NCBI GenBank assembly: GCA_947504195.1
Contig: CANNGN010000009.1
Span: 81,154-145,153, forward strand
Source: an uncultured Vibrio sp.
GTDB lineage: Bacteria; Pseudomonadota; Gammaproteobacteria; Enterobacterales; Vibrionaceae
Reading direction: 5' to 3'
Length of the DNA: 64,000 nucleotides
Positions within the stretch are counted from its first letter, which is position 1. The number at the start of each line of letters is the position of its first letter. Positions 1 through 7,982 of the stretch are shown one piece after another. The notes beneath the pieces are model-generated. The model was not told the DNA's origin, made no database searches, and saw nothing but the letters and a program-made list of their open reading frames with translations. Both the position numbers and the translations under genes were made by a program.

Positions 1-594
1 TCCTTGATAATGATCTAACGGCTTCAAGGTACGGCCAGAAATCACATTGCCATTTACTTGCCATTCTACCTTACTATTATCCGTTGAACCGAAGTCTCCC
101 GAGGTAACGTTGATATCTTTAGCGTTGAAAGATTTAGGCAACCGAACCTTGAATTCAACATTGGCAATAGTGGTTCCCCACTGATTTCCGATCAGGTTAT
201 GGTTAAATTCATCCATATCAGAAAGAGCATCTGCACCAACATCATAGGTATAAGTTATGACGTAACGTTGTTCGCCCATAACATATGTATCAACCGAGCC
301 AATCCGTATCGTTGCAGAGTCGCGCTCTTGATTAACGGTGAAATGATGATTTTGTACGGAAACATTGCTAAGTTCGACTCGCATATCGTCGAACTGCAAT
401 GGTATCTCCCGGAAAATACCATGTCGCTGTGCCGAGAAATCTACCTCTATAACTTCAGTAATATTGTAGGCATTGTTTTCCAATACCTCGATATCAACCT
501 GATAATGATCAATAACAAAGTATTCATCGGCATAGGCAGCACATGTGGATAAGCTAACTAGCAGAAAGAGTAAAATCGATCTCAATATATTCAT
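1..594 (-). CDS. DUF2207 membrane protein, N-terminal part (runs off the left edge)
   Basis: Reading the minus strand from the ATG at 594 gives 198 open codons to the window edge. The protein opens with a signal peptide (hydrophobic stretch ending STCAAYA, then DEYFVIDHY). It continues with a beta-rich extracytoplasmic region carrying ITEVIEVDF, GIFREIP and YVITYTYD, the pattern I know from DUF2207 proteins, which expose this domain outside the membrane and have later membrane helices (not in view). Its ATG overlaps the lemA stop codon (TAATG), so the two genes are translationally coupled; LemA and DUF2207 genes are often neighbours. The function is not known. The plus-strand open frame over 199-552 is a shadow of this gene. 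Confidence 0.8.
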   Translation of the reverse strand, partial: MNILRSILLFLLVSLSTCAAYADEYFVIDHYQVDIEVLENNAYNITEVIEVDFSAQRHGIFREIPLQFDDMRVELSNVSVQNHHFTVNQERDSATIRIGSVDTYVMGEQRYVITYTYDVGADALSDMDEFNHNLIGNQWGTTIANVEFKVRLPKSFNAKDINVTSGDFGSTDNSKVEWQVNGNVISGRTLKPLDHYQG

Positions 595-1148
595 TAGAAT
601 TTTACTTCTACATTTTTGCGTTCAGCAGCGTCAATCTCAAAATAATCACGCTTCTCCAGCTTCATCATCGCCGCAACAATTGACGCAGGAAATAGCTCGC
701 GTTTGGTATTAAACGCTTTGACTACCGCGTTGAAGTATTTACGCCCTTGCATGATGTCATCTTCAACTTCTTCGAGCTGGTTTTGAAGATTGATGAAGTT
801 CTCGTTCGCTTTTAAGTCTGGATAAGCTTCACTCAGCGCAAATAAATTTTTAAGTCCTGCAAACAGTGCATTTTCGTTAGTCTGTCGTTCTGCCTGTCCT
901 GAAGAGTTCATCGCCATGCTTCGAGCTTCAATAACGCGAGCAAGTGTTTCCTGTTCATGGGAGGCATACCCCTTCACCGTCTCAACTAAATTTGGAATGA
1001 GATCCCAGCGTTTTTTCATATAAACATCCATGGTTGCAAAGGACTCTTCCACTTTATTACGCAGCCGGATAAAATCGTTATAAGTCACAATGAAATATGC
1101 TACGACCACGACTAAGACAACAACGAAAATGATAATTCCTGTGCTCAT
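594..1148 (-). CDS. lemA: LemA family protein
   Basis: This is a 184-residue protein with one N-terminal membrane helix (about residues 4-24). A long helical domain follows with the LemA hallmarks YNDFIRLRNKVEESFATMDVYMKKRWDL split over residues 25-52, then LIPNLVETVKGYASHE, and a conserved end with FNTKRELFP and the ending VEVKF. LemA proteins are inner-membrane proteins of unclear role, sometimes linked to envelope stress or to peptidase and TPM partners. I chose the ATG at 1148, which follows AGGAGAG by a normal spacing, over the GTG one codon upstream. It forms an operon with the downstream DUF2207 gene. Confidence 0.9.
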   Translation of the reverse strand: MSTGIIIFVVVLVVVVAYFIVTYNDFIRLRNKVEESFATMDVYMKKRWDLIPNLVETVKGYASHEQETLARVIEARSMAMNSSGQAERQTNENALFAGLKNLFALSEAYPDLKANENFINLQNQLEEVEDDIMQGRKYFNAVVKAFNTKRELFPASIVAAMMKLEKRDYFEIDAAERKNVEVKF

Positions 1149-1212
1149 CACTCAGTACTCTCCTATGTTCTCTACCAATAAATTAAACATACATCTGAAA
1201 CATTTCTATTCA

Positions 1213-1247
1213 ATATGAAGGTTTTGATCTAATTAAAACCTTCATAT
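1213..1247. promoter_or_regulatory. 13-bp inverted repeat upstream of lemA
   Basis: ATATGAAGGTTTT at 1213-1225 and AAAACCTTCATAT at 1235-1247 are perfectly complementary around a 9-nt loop. A short A-run follows on the plus strand, but there is no clear U-run. It lies about 65 bp before lemA and could be an operator, or a terminator for transcripts arriving from either side. Confidence 0.35.
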
Positions 1248-1385
1248 TAAAAATATGCTGCCCCTAATTGCAGATTTAAGTGTGCCTGCAACTCCTAATA
1301 AAGTCACACCAAAAAATCAATGAAATTGACTCTTTTTACTATCGTAAAATCGTAAAAAATTCAGTAGTTAGGCATTTTTATTGCA

Positions 1386-1610
1386 ATGGTAATTCTGGCT
1401 TCAGTTTCAGCATTAGGACTTGGTGCAATTATTATGGCATCTCACTCGTTATTTTATACGATGAAGATAATGGGATGTTTATATTTAATTTATCTAGGAA
1501 TTCAAGTGTGGAGAGCGCCAACTAAAAAGCTTGAACAGGTAGAACGAATAAGAAACAAGAGAACCTTTTTCGCTAGCTTTAAAGAAGGGTTTGGTTTGTC
1601 TCTTGTTTAT
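1386..1610 (+). pseudogene. Remnant of a LysE/RhtB-family exporter
   Basis: An open frame from 1386 encodes SALGLGAIIMASHSLFY, KIMGCLYLIYLGIQVWRAP and FKEGFGLSL. This matches the central part of LysE/RhtB amino-acid exporters (helices 2 and 3 and the following loop). The N-terminal PGP-containing helix and the whole second half of the usual protein of about 200 residues are missing: the frame ends at 1625 after unrelated residues. It is a truncated relic with no recognisable ribosome-binding site. Confidence 0.6.
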
Positions 1611-1752
1611 GAGGAAGATGTTTAAGGTTAGTAGAACGACATAACTTCAAACCTTATTCAAAGAAATTCAAAAAGTGAACGTGGTATAAGCAGATACAGT
1701 CAACTTTGTGAAATTCTGAGCAACATAAACTATTGACTGCATCTAATCTAAC

Positions 1753-2529
1753 TTAAGTGGCTTTCTGCTTTACAACTTTAAAGTTATCCCATGCCTGACT
1801 AGTTGGCATTACTTCTATACTATTAATATTGATATGGCTTGGTTGGTTAGCGATCCAAAAAATAATATCAGCAATATCTTTCGGTTGAATGGCATTTGTT
1901 CCTTCGTAAATATCGTTATATTTATCTTGATTACCTCCAAATCGAACTAGACTAAACTCACTTTCTGAAAGACCCGGTTCTAAGCTTGTGATTCTAAGTC
2001 CTGTTCCCGCAAAGTCACAACGAAGGTTACGCGAAAACTGTTGAACAAATGCTTTGGTAGCACCATATACATGGGCCCCAGGATAAGACCAATTTGACGC
2101 AATACTTGCTAGGTTAATTATGCTCGCCTTAGGTTGAGCTTTTAGTGTCGATAGAAGAGCGTGGGTAACGTTAACTAACCCTGTAACGTTCGTTTCAATC
2201 ATAGTATGCCAATCACCTAGGTCCGCGCTATCTGCAGGAGAAGCCCCTAACGCCAAGCCAGCATTATTGACTAATATTTCGATATTTTTAAACTTATCCG
2301 GTAACGCATCAAGCATCTCAACAACAGCTTCTGAATTGCGCACGTCTAAAGGTGCTACATGGACTTTGGTCAATGAAGAAAGCTCATCAGACAAAGCTCG
2401 TAGGCGTTCTTCACGACGCCCAGTAAGTATCAAAGGATACCCGTTATCTGCGAATTTTCTCGCCGTTGCTAAACCAAAACCAGACGTTGCACCTGTTATC
2501 AATACCGTGGGTAAAATAAGATCGGGCAT
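1753..2529 (-). CDS. YdfG-like short-chain dehydrogenase, probable sulfoacetaldehyde reductase (IsfD type)
   Basis: This 258-residue classical SDR has the TGATSGFG cofactor loop at residues 12-19, NNAG at 88-91 and a catalytic S142, Y155, K159 set (YGATK). RRE after the second strand suggests NADP(H). The C-terminal half (PGLSESEFSLVRF, then HININSIEVMP) is that of YdfG-type 3-hydroxyacid or malonic-semialdehyde reductases. Sulfoacetaldehyde reductase IsfD of taurine-assimilating Klebsiella and Chromohalobacter belongs to the same family. Here the gene follows tauR and the taurine aminotransferase and no xsc is present, so reduction of sulfoacetaldehyde to isethionate is the best guess; a general hydroxyacid dehydrogenase is the alternative. 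The start has GGAGAGAGGA just upstream. Confidence 0.75.
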   Translation of the reverse strand: MPDLILPTVLITGATSGFGLATARKFADNGYPLILTGRREERLRALSDELSSLTKVHVAPLDVRNSEAVVEMLDALPDKFKNIEILVNNAGLALGASPADSADLGDWHTMIETNVTGLVNVTHALLSTLKAQPKASIINLASIASNWSYPGAHVYGATKAFVQQFSRNLRCDFAGTGLRITSLEPGLSESEFSLVRFGGNQDKYNDIYEGTNAIQPKDIADIIFWIANQPSHININSIEVMPTSQAWDNFKVVKQKAT

Positions 2530-2603
2530 TCCTCTCTCCTACGAGTCGTAAATTATTCACATATTTTGTATTTAGAAGTAAATCTACATAATTTAAAAAA
2601 TAC

Positions 2604-2652
2604 AAAACCTGATACGTTGTTCTCAAAGAACTCAAAGAACGTATCAGGTTTT
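2604..2652 (-). terminator. Hairpin between tauR and the SDR gene
   Basis: AAAACCTGATACGTT (2604-2618) pairs perfectly with AACGTATCAGGTTTT (2638-2652). On the minus strand the hairpin is followed by TTTTGTATTTTTT, an intrinsic-terminator layout for tauR. It also lies between the TauR-like boxes at 2664-2697 and the SDR start at 2529, so it could act as an attenuator if transcription begins at those boxes. Confidence 0.7.
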
Positions 2653-2663
2653 ATGTGCTTTCA

Positions 2664-2697
2664 TTAGAGCCAGCTTTCTCGTTTTTTAGAGCCAGCT
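2664..2697. promoter_or_regulatory. Two direct TauR-like boxes (TTAGAGCCAGCT)
   Basis: TTAGAGCCAGCT occurs at 2664-2675 and again at 2686-2697, exactly 22 bp apart (two helical turns). The same box in the other orientation (AGCTGGCTCTA) occurs at 4290-4300 before the aminotransferase, and related boxes precede tauA. Tandem direct repeats are typical of MocR-family sites, so this is a likely TauR target controlling the SDR gene. Confidence 0.6.
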
Positions 2698-2709
2698 AAT
2701 TCAGTTCAA

Positions 2710-4191
2710 TCATATATTTCCAAATAAACTCGATAATTTCTTAATCCCTGGTTCAATTTTGTTCAAATCGATTGCCGAATACCCCATACGAATGTAATTG
2801 CCCGACCGTATCGAGTACCGATGAAAATGAATATCGCCAGGTTCAACCAGCACGCCGATTTCTTGAGCTCGTTTAGCAAACTCTTTTGCGGGATAGTGTT
2901 TTGGAAGCTTAAGCCAAAAGGCACTGTCTCCCAATGTTTCGGTTGTAATACACTCGGGCATATAAGTTTCAATCGCCTGGCGCATTGCCGTCCATTTTTC
3001 TTTGTAACTGTTACGCAGTTTGCGTAGGTAAGTATCGTAATGCCCAAGAGAAATAAACAGTGCACAAGTACGCTGGTTATTGGCTGGTGGATGACGATAC
3101 ATTAAGCGGCGTAGCTTGCGAGCTTCTTCAATTAACGCTTCATCCGCGACCATAAAACCTATTCTTAAACCCTGAGATAACGTTTTGGATAGGCTACCCA
3201 CATAAACTACCCGACCATTTTTATCCAAGCTTTTTAACGAAGGAGATGGCTGACTAACCAAATTAATCTCACTATCGTAATCATCTTCAATAATGATCAG
3301 ATCTTTTTCTTCTGCGAATTCAAGTAGTTTCTCTCGACGTTTCATTGACATAGTGACATTGGTCGGAACTTGGTGGCTAGGTGTTGTATAAATCAGATTA
3401 CAACTGGCCAACTTCGTTGAAATTTTTAACCCCTGCTGGTCCAACGGTAAGGTCTGGATATGCGCACCATGATGAGCAAAAATATTTCGTACATCTGGGT
3501 AGCCTGGGTCTTCGATTCCAAACGTTGTCTGTTTGTCTGCCAAAAGGTTGGCTAATAGATACAGAGAATTTTGTGTCCCGATGGTAATTAAAATTTCTTC
3601 TGGCTTTGCACTGATCCCTCGTTTACTCAATACATTCGCTTGCAACTGTTTAACCAACATTGGGTCATCACTATCGATCGAATCTGAAATCCAGTCTTTT
3701 ATAACGCTACCTCGTTGTGCTAATCGACCACACTCGCGCCAATGTGCTAACGGGAAAAGCGAATGGTCAGGTTGACCAAAAAGAAACGGATATGGAAACT
3801 GCTTCCAGTTTCTGGGCTTTTCAATATTTCGCTGAGATTCGAGGTCGGTTTTAAAGCGAGCGCGCCAAAATTGTGCAGGTTTCGCATTATACGCCTCTGT
3901 ATTATTCTGTGGTGGTGGTGCCGCTAACTCATTTAGATTACTCGCAGCTTCGGTCGCATAATATCCACTGCGTTCATGTGAAAATAAGTATCCTTCATCC
4001 ACCAAGCGATCGTAGACCAATACAATTGTGTTCCTTGATACACGCAGCATTGAGGCCATTTTCCTGCAAGAAGGCAACGCATTATTGGCAAAAATTCCCT
4101 GTCGAATATTTTCAATTAGATGCTCTCTAATTTGTTCTTGAAGGCTACGTTCAGGAGTGAATTGAATATGTATCAAGTGTTCATTTTTCAT
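2710..4191 (-). CDS. tauR: MocR/GntR-type regulator with aminotransferase domain, TauR
   Basis: This 493-residue protein joins an N-terminal GntR winged helix (LIHIQFTPERSLQEQIREHL, then LPSCRKMASMLRVSRNTIVLVYDRLVDEG) to a fold-type I aminotransferase domain containing the PLP-lysine motif SLSKTLSQGLRIGFM. This is the architecture of MocR regulators, which sense PLP and a ligand. TauR of Rhodobacter activates tau genes in response to taurine. The gene is divergent from the taurine aminotransferase and sits beside tauABC. I start it at MKNEHLIH (4191), which gives the normal MocR length; an open extension reaches 4281 but is atypical. TauR-like boxes flank it on both sides. Confidence 0.88.
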   Translation of the reverse strand: MKNEHLIHIQFTPERSLQEQIREHLIENIRQGIFANNALPSCRKMASMLRVSRNTIVLVYDRLVDEGYLFSHERSGYYATEAASNLNELAAPPPQNNTEAYNAKPAQFWRARFKTDLESQRNIEKPRNWKQFPYPFLFGQPDHSLFPLAHWRECGRLAQRGSVIKDWISDSIDSDDPMLVKQLQANVLSKRGISAKPEEILITIGTQNSLYLLANLLADKQTTFGIEDPGYPDVRNIFAHHGAHIQTLPLDQQGLKISTKLASCNLIYTTPSHQVPTNVTMSMKRREKLLEFAEEKDLIIIEDDYDSEINLVSQPSPSLKSLDKNGRVVYVGSLSKTLSQGLRIGFMVADEALIEEARKLRRLMYRHPPANNQRTCALFISLGHYDTYLRKLRNSYKEKWTAMRQAIETYMPECITTETLGDSAFWLKLPKHYPAKEFAKRAQEIGVLVEPGDIHFHRYSIRSGNYIRMGYSAIDLNKIEPGIKKLSSLFGNI

Positions 4192-4289
4192 AACGATTCC
4201 AATACACGGAGGACTATATTTTTGTACTCTGCAGAAAACATGCCGACTAAAGTCTGATGATTTTCTTATCTGTACCAACAAATAAATAT

Positions 4290-4300
4290 AGCTGGCTCTA
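4290..4300. promoter_or_regulatory. TauR-like box upstream of the taurine aminotransferase
   Basis: AGCTGGCTCTA is the reverse complement of the boxes at 2664-2697. It lies in the tauR/aminotransferase divergent region, 59 bp before the aminotransferase start. Only one clear copy is visible here; a degenerate partner may exist about 22 bp away. Confidence 0.5.
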
Positions 4301-4358
4301 TGGACTTTCCAGATAAGCGACTACCTTAATCTGGTATGAAAACGCATGGAGGCTCCTA

Positions 4359-5723
4359 ATGGACGATATGACTACTGAACAAATCCTCGAGATGAATAAA
4401 ACGACGGTTTGGCACCACCTTACACAACACGCAAGTTACGATGATCAAACTCCTATGATGATGGAACATGGCAGTGGTTTATATGTTTGGGATATTAAAG
4501 GGAATAGATATTTGGATGCATCTTCTGGCGGTGTGTGGTCGGTAAACGTAGGTTATGGGCGAACAAGTATCGCCGATGCAGTACGAGCACAATTAGTAAA
4601 ATTAAACTTTTTTGCTGGAACGACAGGGACACCAGTCGGGGCGCAATTTGCGGCAAAACTATTAGAAAAAATGCCCAATATGGCGCGCGTCTACTTTTCT
4701 AATTCTGGTTCTGAAGCCAATGAAAAAGCTTATAAAATGGTTCGACAAATTGCCCACAGAAAATATGGAGGAAAGAAACATAAAATCCTTTTTCGTGAAA
4801 GAGATTACCATGGAACCACAATTGCGTGCTTAAGCTCTACCGGCCAGGAACAAAGAAAGAACCAGTATGGTCCATTTGTGCCTGGATTCGTCGAATTTCC
4901 TCACTGTTGCGAATACCGAAGCCAATTTGGTGACGTTGAAGATTACGGGATTAGAGCTGCCAAAGCCTTTGAAGACGTCATTCTACGCGAAGGACCAGAA
5001 ACTGTCGGTGCCGTTGTATTAGAACCTATTACTGCCGGTGGCGGTGTGATCACACCTCCAAAAGGTTATTTCAAGGAAATTGAACGTATTTGTCGTCAAT
5101 ACGATATTTTACTGCACATCGATGAGGTTGTATGCGGATTAGGCCGTACTGGGAAATGGTTTGGGTATCAACATTATGGTGTAAAACCGGATATTGTTAC
5201 TATGGCCAAGGGTGTCGCTTCTGGTTATGCCGCAATATCTTGTACTGTTACAACTGAGGAAGTATTCACCTTATTTAAAGATGACCCAGCGGATAAAGAA
5301 AGTTACTTTCGTGATATCAGTACTTTTGGTGGATGTACAGCAGGACCAGCAGCGGCATTAGAAAATATACGAATAATTGAGGAAGAAAACCTAGTCGAAA
5401 ATGCAGCTCATATGGGCGAATACATGCTTACTAAACTTGAAGGTCTTAAACACGAATTTCCAATCATTGGTGAAGTGCGTGGCAAAGGGTTATTTCTAGG
5501 TATTGAATTGGTTAAAAATCGAGAAACCAAAGAGCCAGTAGATGAATCCATCGCGGCAGGCATAGCGGCTAAATGCATGAAAAATGGCTTAATTATAGGG
5601 CGTACTAATCGCTCATTCGTACAGTTCAATAATACATTATGTTTCAGCCCAGCGTTAACGATAACTCAGTCACAAGTCGATAGTATTATTGATATATTAG
5701 CGAAATCGATGCGTCAATCTTAA
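4359..5723 (+). CDS. tpa: Taurine aminotransferase (taurine-pyruvate type, Tpa/Toa)
   Basis: This 454-residue class III (omega) aminotransferase has the PLP site IDEVVCGLGRTG (D255) and the Schiff-base lysine K284 in MAKGVASGY; NSGSEANEKAYK and DYHGTT are also intact. The opening HHLTQHASYDDQTP resembles taurine-pyruvate aminotransferases. The reaction would be taurine plus pyruvate giving sulfoacetaldehyde and alanine; the 2-oxoglutarate-using enzyme Toa, known from isethionate-excreting bacteria, is the alternative and cannot be excluded by eye. GGAGG precedes the ATG at 4359. A strong terminator follows, so it is separate from tauA. Its neighbours (tauR, tauABC, SDR, TauE/SafE) support the taurine role. 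Confidence 0.85.
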   Translation: MDDMTTEQILEMNKTTVWHHLTQHASYDDQTPMMMEHGSGLYVWDIKGNRYLDASSGGVWSVNVGYGRTSIADAVRAQLVKLNFFAGTTGTPVGAQFAAKLLEKMPNMARVYFSNSGSEANEKAYKMVRQIAHRKYGGKKHKILFRERDYHGTTIACLSSTGQEQRKNQYGPFVPGFVEFPHCCEYRSQFGDVEDYGIRAAKAFEDVILREGPETVGAVVLEPITAGGGVITPPKGYFKEIERICRQYDILLHIDEVVCGLGRTGKWFGYQHYGVKPDIVTMAKGVASGYAAISCTVTTEEVFTLFKDDPADKESYFRDISTFGGCTAGPAAALENIRIIEEENLVENAAHMGEYMLTKLEGLKHEFPIIGEVRGKGLFLGIELVKNRETKEPVDESIAAGIAAKCMKNGLIIGRTNRSFVQFNNTLCFSPALTITQSQVDSIIDILAKSMRQS

Positions 5724-5769
5724 TAAGTTTCGTTATATACTCAGTAAAAATGCTGTAAACAACATGAAA

Positions 5770-5801
5770 AGTCCTTTGGTATGTTACCGAAGGACTTTTT
5801 T
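5770..5801 (+). terminator. Intrinsic terminator after the taurine aminotransferase
   Basis: AGTCCTTTGGT (5770-5780) and ACCGAAGGACT (5786-5796) form a stem with one mismatch, followed by TTTTTT to 5801. It ends the aminotransferase transcript 46 bp after the stop codon. Confidence 0.9.
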
Positions 5802-5896
5802 GATCATCACTATCGAATAAGAGACCTAATTCACAATCTTTCTTTAACAAAGCGCACGTTTATTGCACCGATAAAGTGCGCCAGAACAGTGCGAAA

Positions 5897-5937
5897 CTGG
5901 CCCAATAAAGATTAAATTTGGCTCTACTTTGGCCCTA
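5897..5937. promoter_or_regulatory. Phased TauR-like boxes upstream of tauA
   Basis: CTGGCCCAATA (5897-5907), TTGGCTCTA (5918-5926) and TTGGCCCTA (5929-5937) share a GGCYCTA core with the boxes at 2664-2697 and 4290. The cores are about 21 and 11 bp apart, so all three lie on one face of the helix. They end about 50 bp before tauA, overlapping a plausible promoter (TATAAA near 5952). Confidence 0.5.
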
Positions 5938-5988
5938 TTGTAATCAGTATTCTATAAAGGTAATCAACACAAAGAGGATGTGACAACC

Positions 5989-7017
5989 ATGACAAGTATG
6001 TTTATGAAATCTAAATTAGTGAAGTCGGTAGCGCTTGCTTCTACCATGCTCTTCTCACTCTCAGCTATGGCAGCGAAAGAAGTAACCATTGGTTACCAAA
6101 GTATGTATAACCCGATGAAATATGCCATTGATACTAAGTTGTTCGAAGAGAAAACAGGTTATGAAATTAAATGGCGCAAATTCGATTCTGGCGCAAAAGC
6201 TATCACAGCTATGGCAGCTGGTGCAGTAGATATGACAGTTGCAGGATCTAGCCCAATTGCGAGTGCAGCAAGTAAAGGCATCGAAATGGAGCTAATTTGG
6301 GTGATGGAAAACATCGCTGAAGCGGAAGCCTTAGTCGTGCGGAATGGTAGCGGCATTATTGCTCCTGCTGACATGGTTGGTAAGAAAATTGCCGTTCCGT
6401 TTGTATCAACCACTCACTTCCACATGTTGTTTGCTCTTGAGCAATTCGGTTTATCTGAAAAAGAAGTAAAACTCATCAACATGCAGCCTAATTCTATTAT
6501 GGCCGCGTGGATTCGAGGTGATATCGATGGTGCGTTTATTTGGGATCCAGCATTGGCGAAAATCAAGGCAGATGGGAAGGTATTGGTAACCTCTAAAGAA
6601 CTTAGCTCTTGGGGTAAACCTACATTTGACGGCATGATCGCAAGCAAACAATTCACATCGGAAAATGAAGAATTTGTCGTTGAGTTTTTAAAGACACTTC
6701 AAGGTGTTGATGCAGAATATATCGCAGGTAAAGACAGTATGACAGCCGAATCTCCAATTGCTATTTCAGTAGCGAAGATTGCTGGTGGAGATCCTCAAGG
6801 TGCTCTAGAAGCTATGAAACTCTATGAGTTCTTGGATTTTGACGCACAGCTATCATGTCAGTGGTTAGGATGTGGCGCTGAAGGTGGTGCAACTCAAGCG
6901 ATAAAATCAACATCTGAATTTCTATTAAAAGAAAAGAAAATCACAGAGTTACAACCCGACTATAGCTTATACGTAAACCCAACGTTTGCAATGAAAGCAA
7001 AAGAAGCATCAATGTAA
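5989..7017 (+). CDS. tauA: Taurine ABC transporter, periplasmic binding protein
   Basis: This 342-residue protein has a signal peptide ending in LFSLSAMA, with the mature protein starting near AKEVTIGYQ. The body is a type II binding protein of the NitT/TauT family (GYEIKWRKFDSGAKAITAMAAG, DMTVAGSSPIA, GDIDGAFIWDPAL), as in TauA. It would capture taurine in the periplasm and deliver it to TauBC. I chose the ATG at 5989 behind AGAGGA rather than the in-frame GTG at 5980. A long hairpin after its stop separates it from tauB, fitting the common over-expression of binding proteins relative to their membrane partners. Confidence 0.92.
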   Translation: MTSMFMKSKLVKSVALASTMLFSLSAMAAKEVTIGYQSMYNPMKYAIDTKLFEEKTGYEIKWRKFDSGAKAITAMAAGAVDMTVAGSSPIASAASKGIEMELIWVMENIAEAEALVVRNGSGIIAPADMVGKKIAVPFVSTTHFHMLFALEQFGLSEKEVKLINMQPNSIMAAWIRGDIDGAFIWDPALAKIKADGKVLVTSKELSSWGKPTFDGMIASKQFTSENEEFVVEFLKTLQGVDAEYIAGKDSMTAESPIAISVAKIAGGDPQGALEAMKLYEFLDFDAQLSCQWLGCGAEGGATQAIKSTSEFLLKEKKITELQPDYSLYVNPTFAMKAKEASM

Positions 7018-7034
7018 TCACTGCTGATTTTGCG

Positions 7035-7075
7035 TACGCCCCTCCTAATCAGCATAGTCTGATAGGAGGGGCGTA
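7035..7075 (+). other. Long hairpin in the tauA-tauB gap
   Basis: The arms at 7035-7052 and 7059-7075 (TACGCCCCTCCT against AGGAGGGGCGTA at the base) form a stem of about 17 bp with one bulged A and a 6-nt loop. An A-run, not a U-run, follows on the plus strand. It probably protects tauA mRNA or causes partial termination rather than acting as a full terminator. Confidence 0.65.
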
Positions 7076-7127
7076 AAAAACTAGAAATACCCAGCATATG
7101 AATAACAGCACATTCAGGGAGAGAACG

Positions 7128-7982
7128 ATGTCAGATAAAAAGCAGTTAAAGATACAGGATGTATCAGTTATCTATAAAGACCGTCAAGGCGGTGACCCGG
7201 TAACGGCTCTTTCCGGTGTCAATTTGGAAATAGAACAAGGCGATTTAGTCGTTGCGTTAGGCGCATCTGGCTGTGGAAAAACGACGCTCCTCAATCTTAT
7301 GGCTGGGTTTATTCAACCAACAACGGGGTATTTAACATTAGGAAGCTCAAATATTGATGGTTTTCCTCGTGTTCAGATGGGCCGAGATATTGGTGACCAA
7401 ATCGTTGGCCCAGGAGCAGAGCGTGGAGTCGTGTTCCAAAAAAATGCGTTATTTCCTTGGTTGAATGTTATTGAAAATACGGCGTTTGGTCTCAAGCTAC
7501 AAGGCTTTAGTAAAGCAGAACGTATAGAGCGTGCTGAAAAATATCTAAAATTGGTAGGACTTGAAGACTTCCACCATCATAAGATTTATCAACTGTCTGG
7601 TGGCATGCAACAACGCGTCGGTATTGCACGTGCGCTGACTAACGATCCAAGTATCTTATTATTGGATGAACCATTGGGAGCGTTGGACTCCCTAACTAGA
7701 GAAGTCTTGCAAGAGTTACTTCTTGATGCTTGGGAAACGACAAACAAAATGATGTTTTTCATTACTCATAGCGTAGAAGAAGCTTTATTTATGGCTTCCC
7801 GCCTTATTGTCATGTCGCCGAGACCGGGACGAATAACACACAGTTTCGAACTAGATTTTAATAGACGATTCTTAGAGTGTCGTGATGCTCGCAAAGTAAA
7901 ATCAATGCCTGATTTTATTGAAATGCGAGAAAAAATTCTTTCGATCATTCATCAGGATGAAAATTCTGAGGAGGCAGCATGA
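7128..7982 (+). CDS. tauB: Taurine ABC transporter, ATP-binding protein
   Basis: This 284-residue ABC ATPase has Walker [10 protein letters not shown], the signature [13 protein letters not shown], Walker [13 protein letters not shown] and a switch histidine in [11 protein letters not shown]. This is the NitT/TauT set. It energises taurine uptake with TauC. I start it at MSDKKQ (7128), which has GGGAGAG at the right distance, rather than at the upstream ATG at 7098. Its last four bases overlap the tauC start (ATGA), showing tight coupling. Confidence 0.92.
   Translation: MSDKKQLKIQDVSVIYKDRQGGDPVTALSGVNLEIEQGDLVVALGASGCGKTTLLNLMAGFIQPTTGYLTLGSSNIDGFPRVQMGRDIGDQIVGPGAERGVVFQKNALFPWLNVIENTAFGLKLQGFSKAERIERAEKYLKLVGLEDFHHHKIYQLSGGMQQRVGIARALTNDPSILLLDEPLGALDSLTREVLQELLLDAWETTNKMMFFITHSVEEALFMASRLIVMSPRPGRITHSFELDFNRRFLECRDARKVKSMPDFIEMREKILSIIHQDENSEEAA

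Noticed and set aside
199..552. Plus-strand open frame of 117 codons
   Set aside because: It lies antisense to the clearly better DUF2207 frame with signal peptide on the minus strand.
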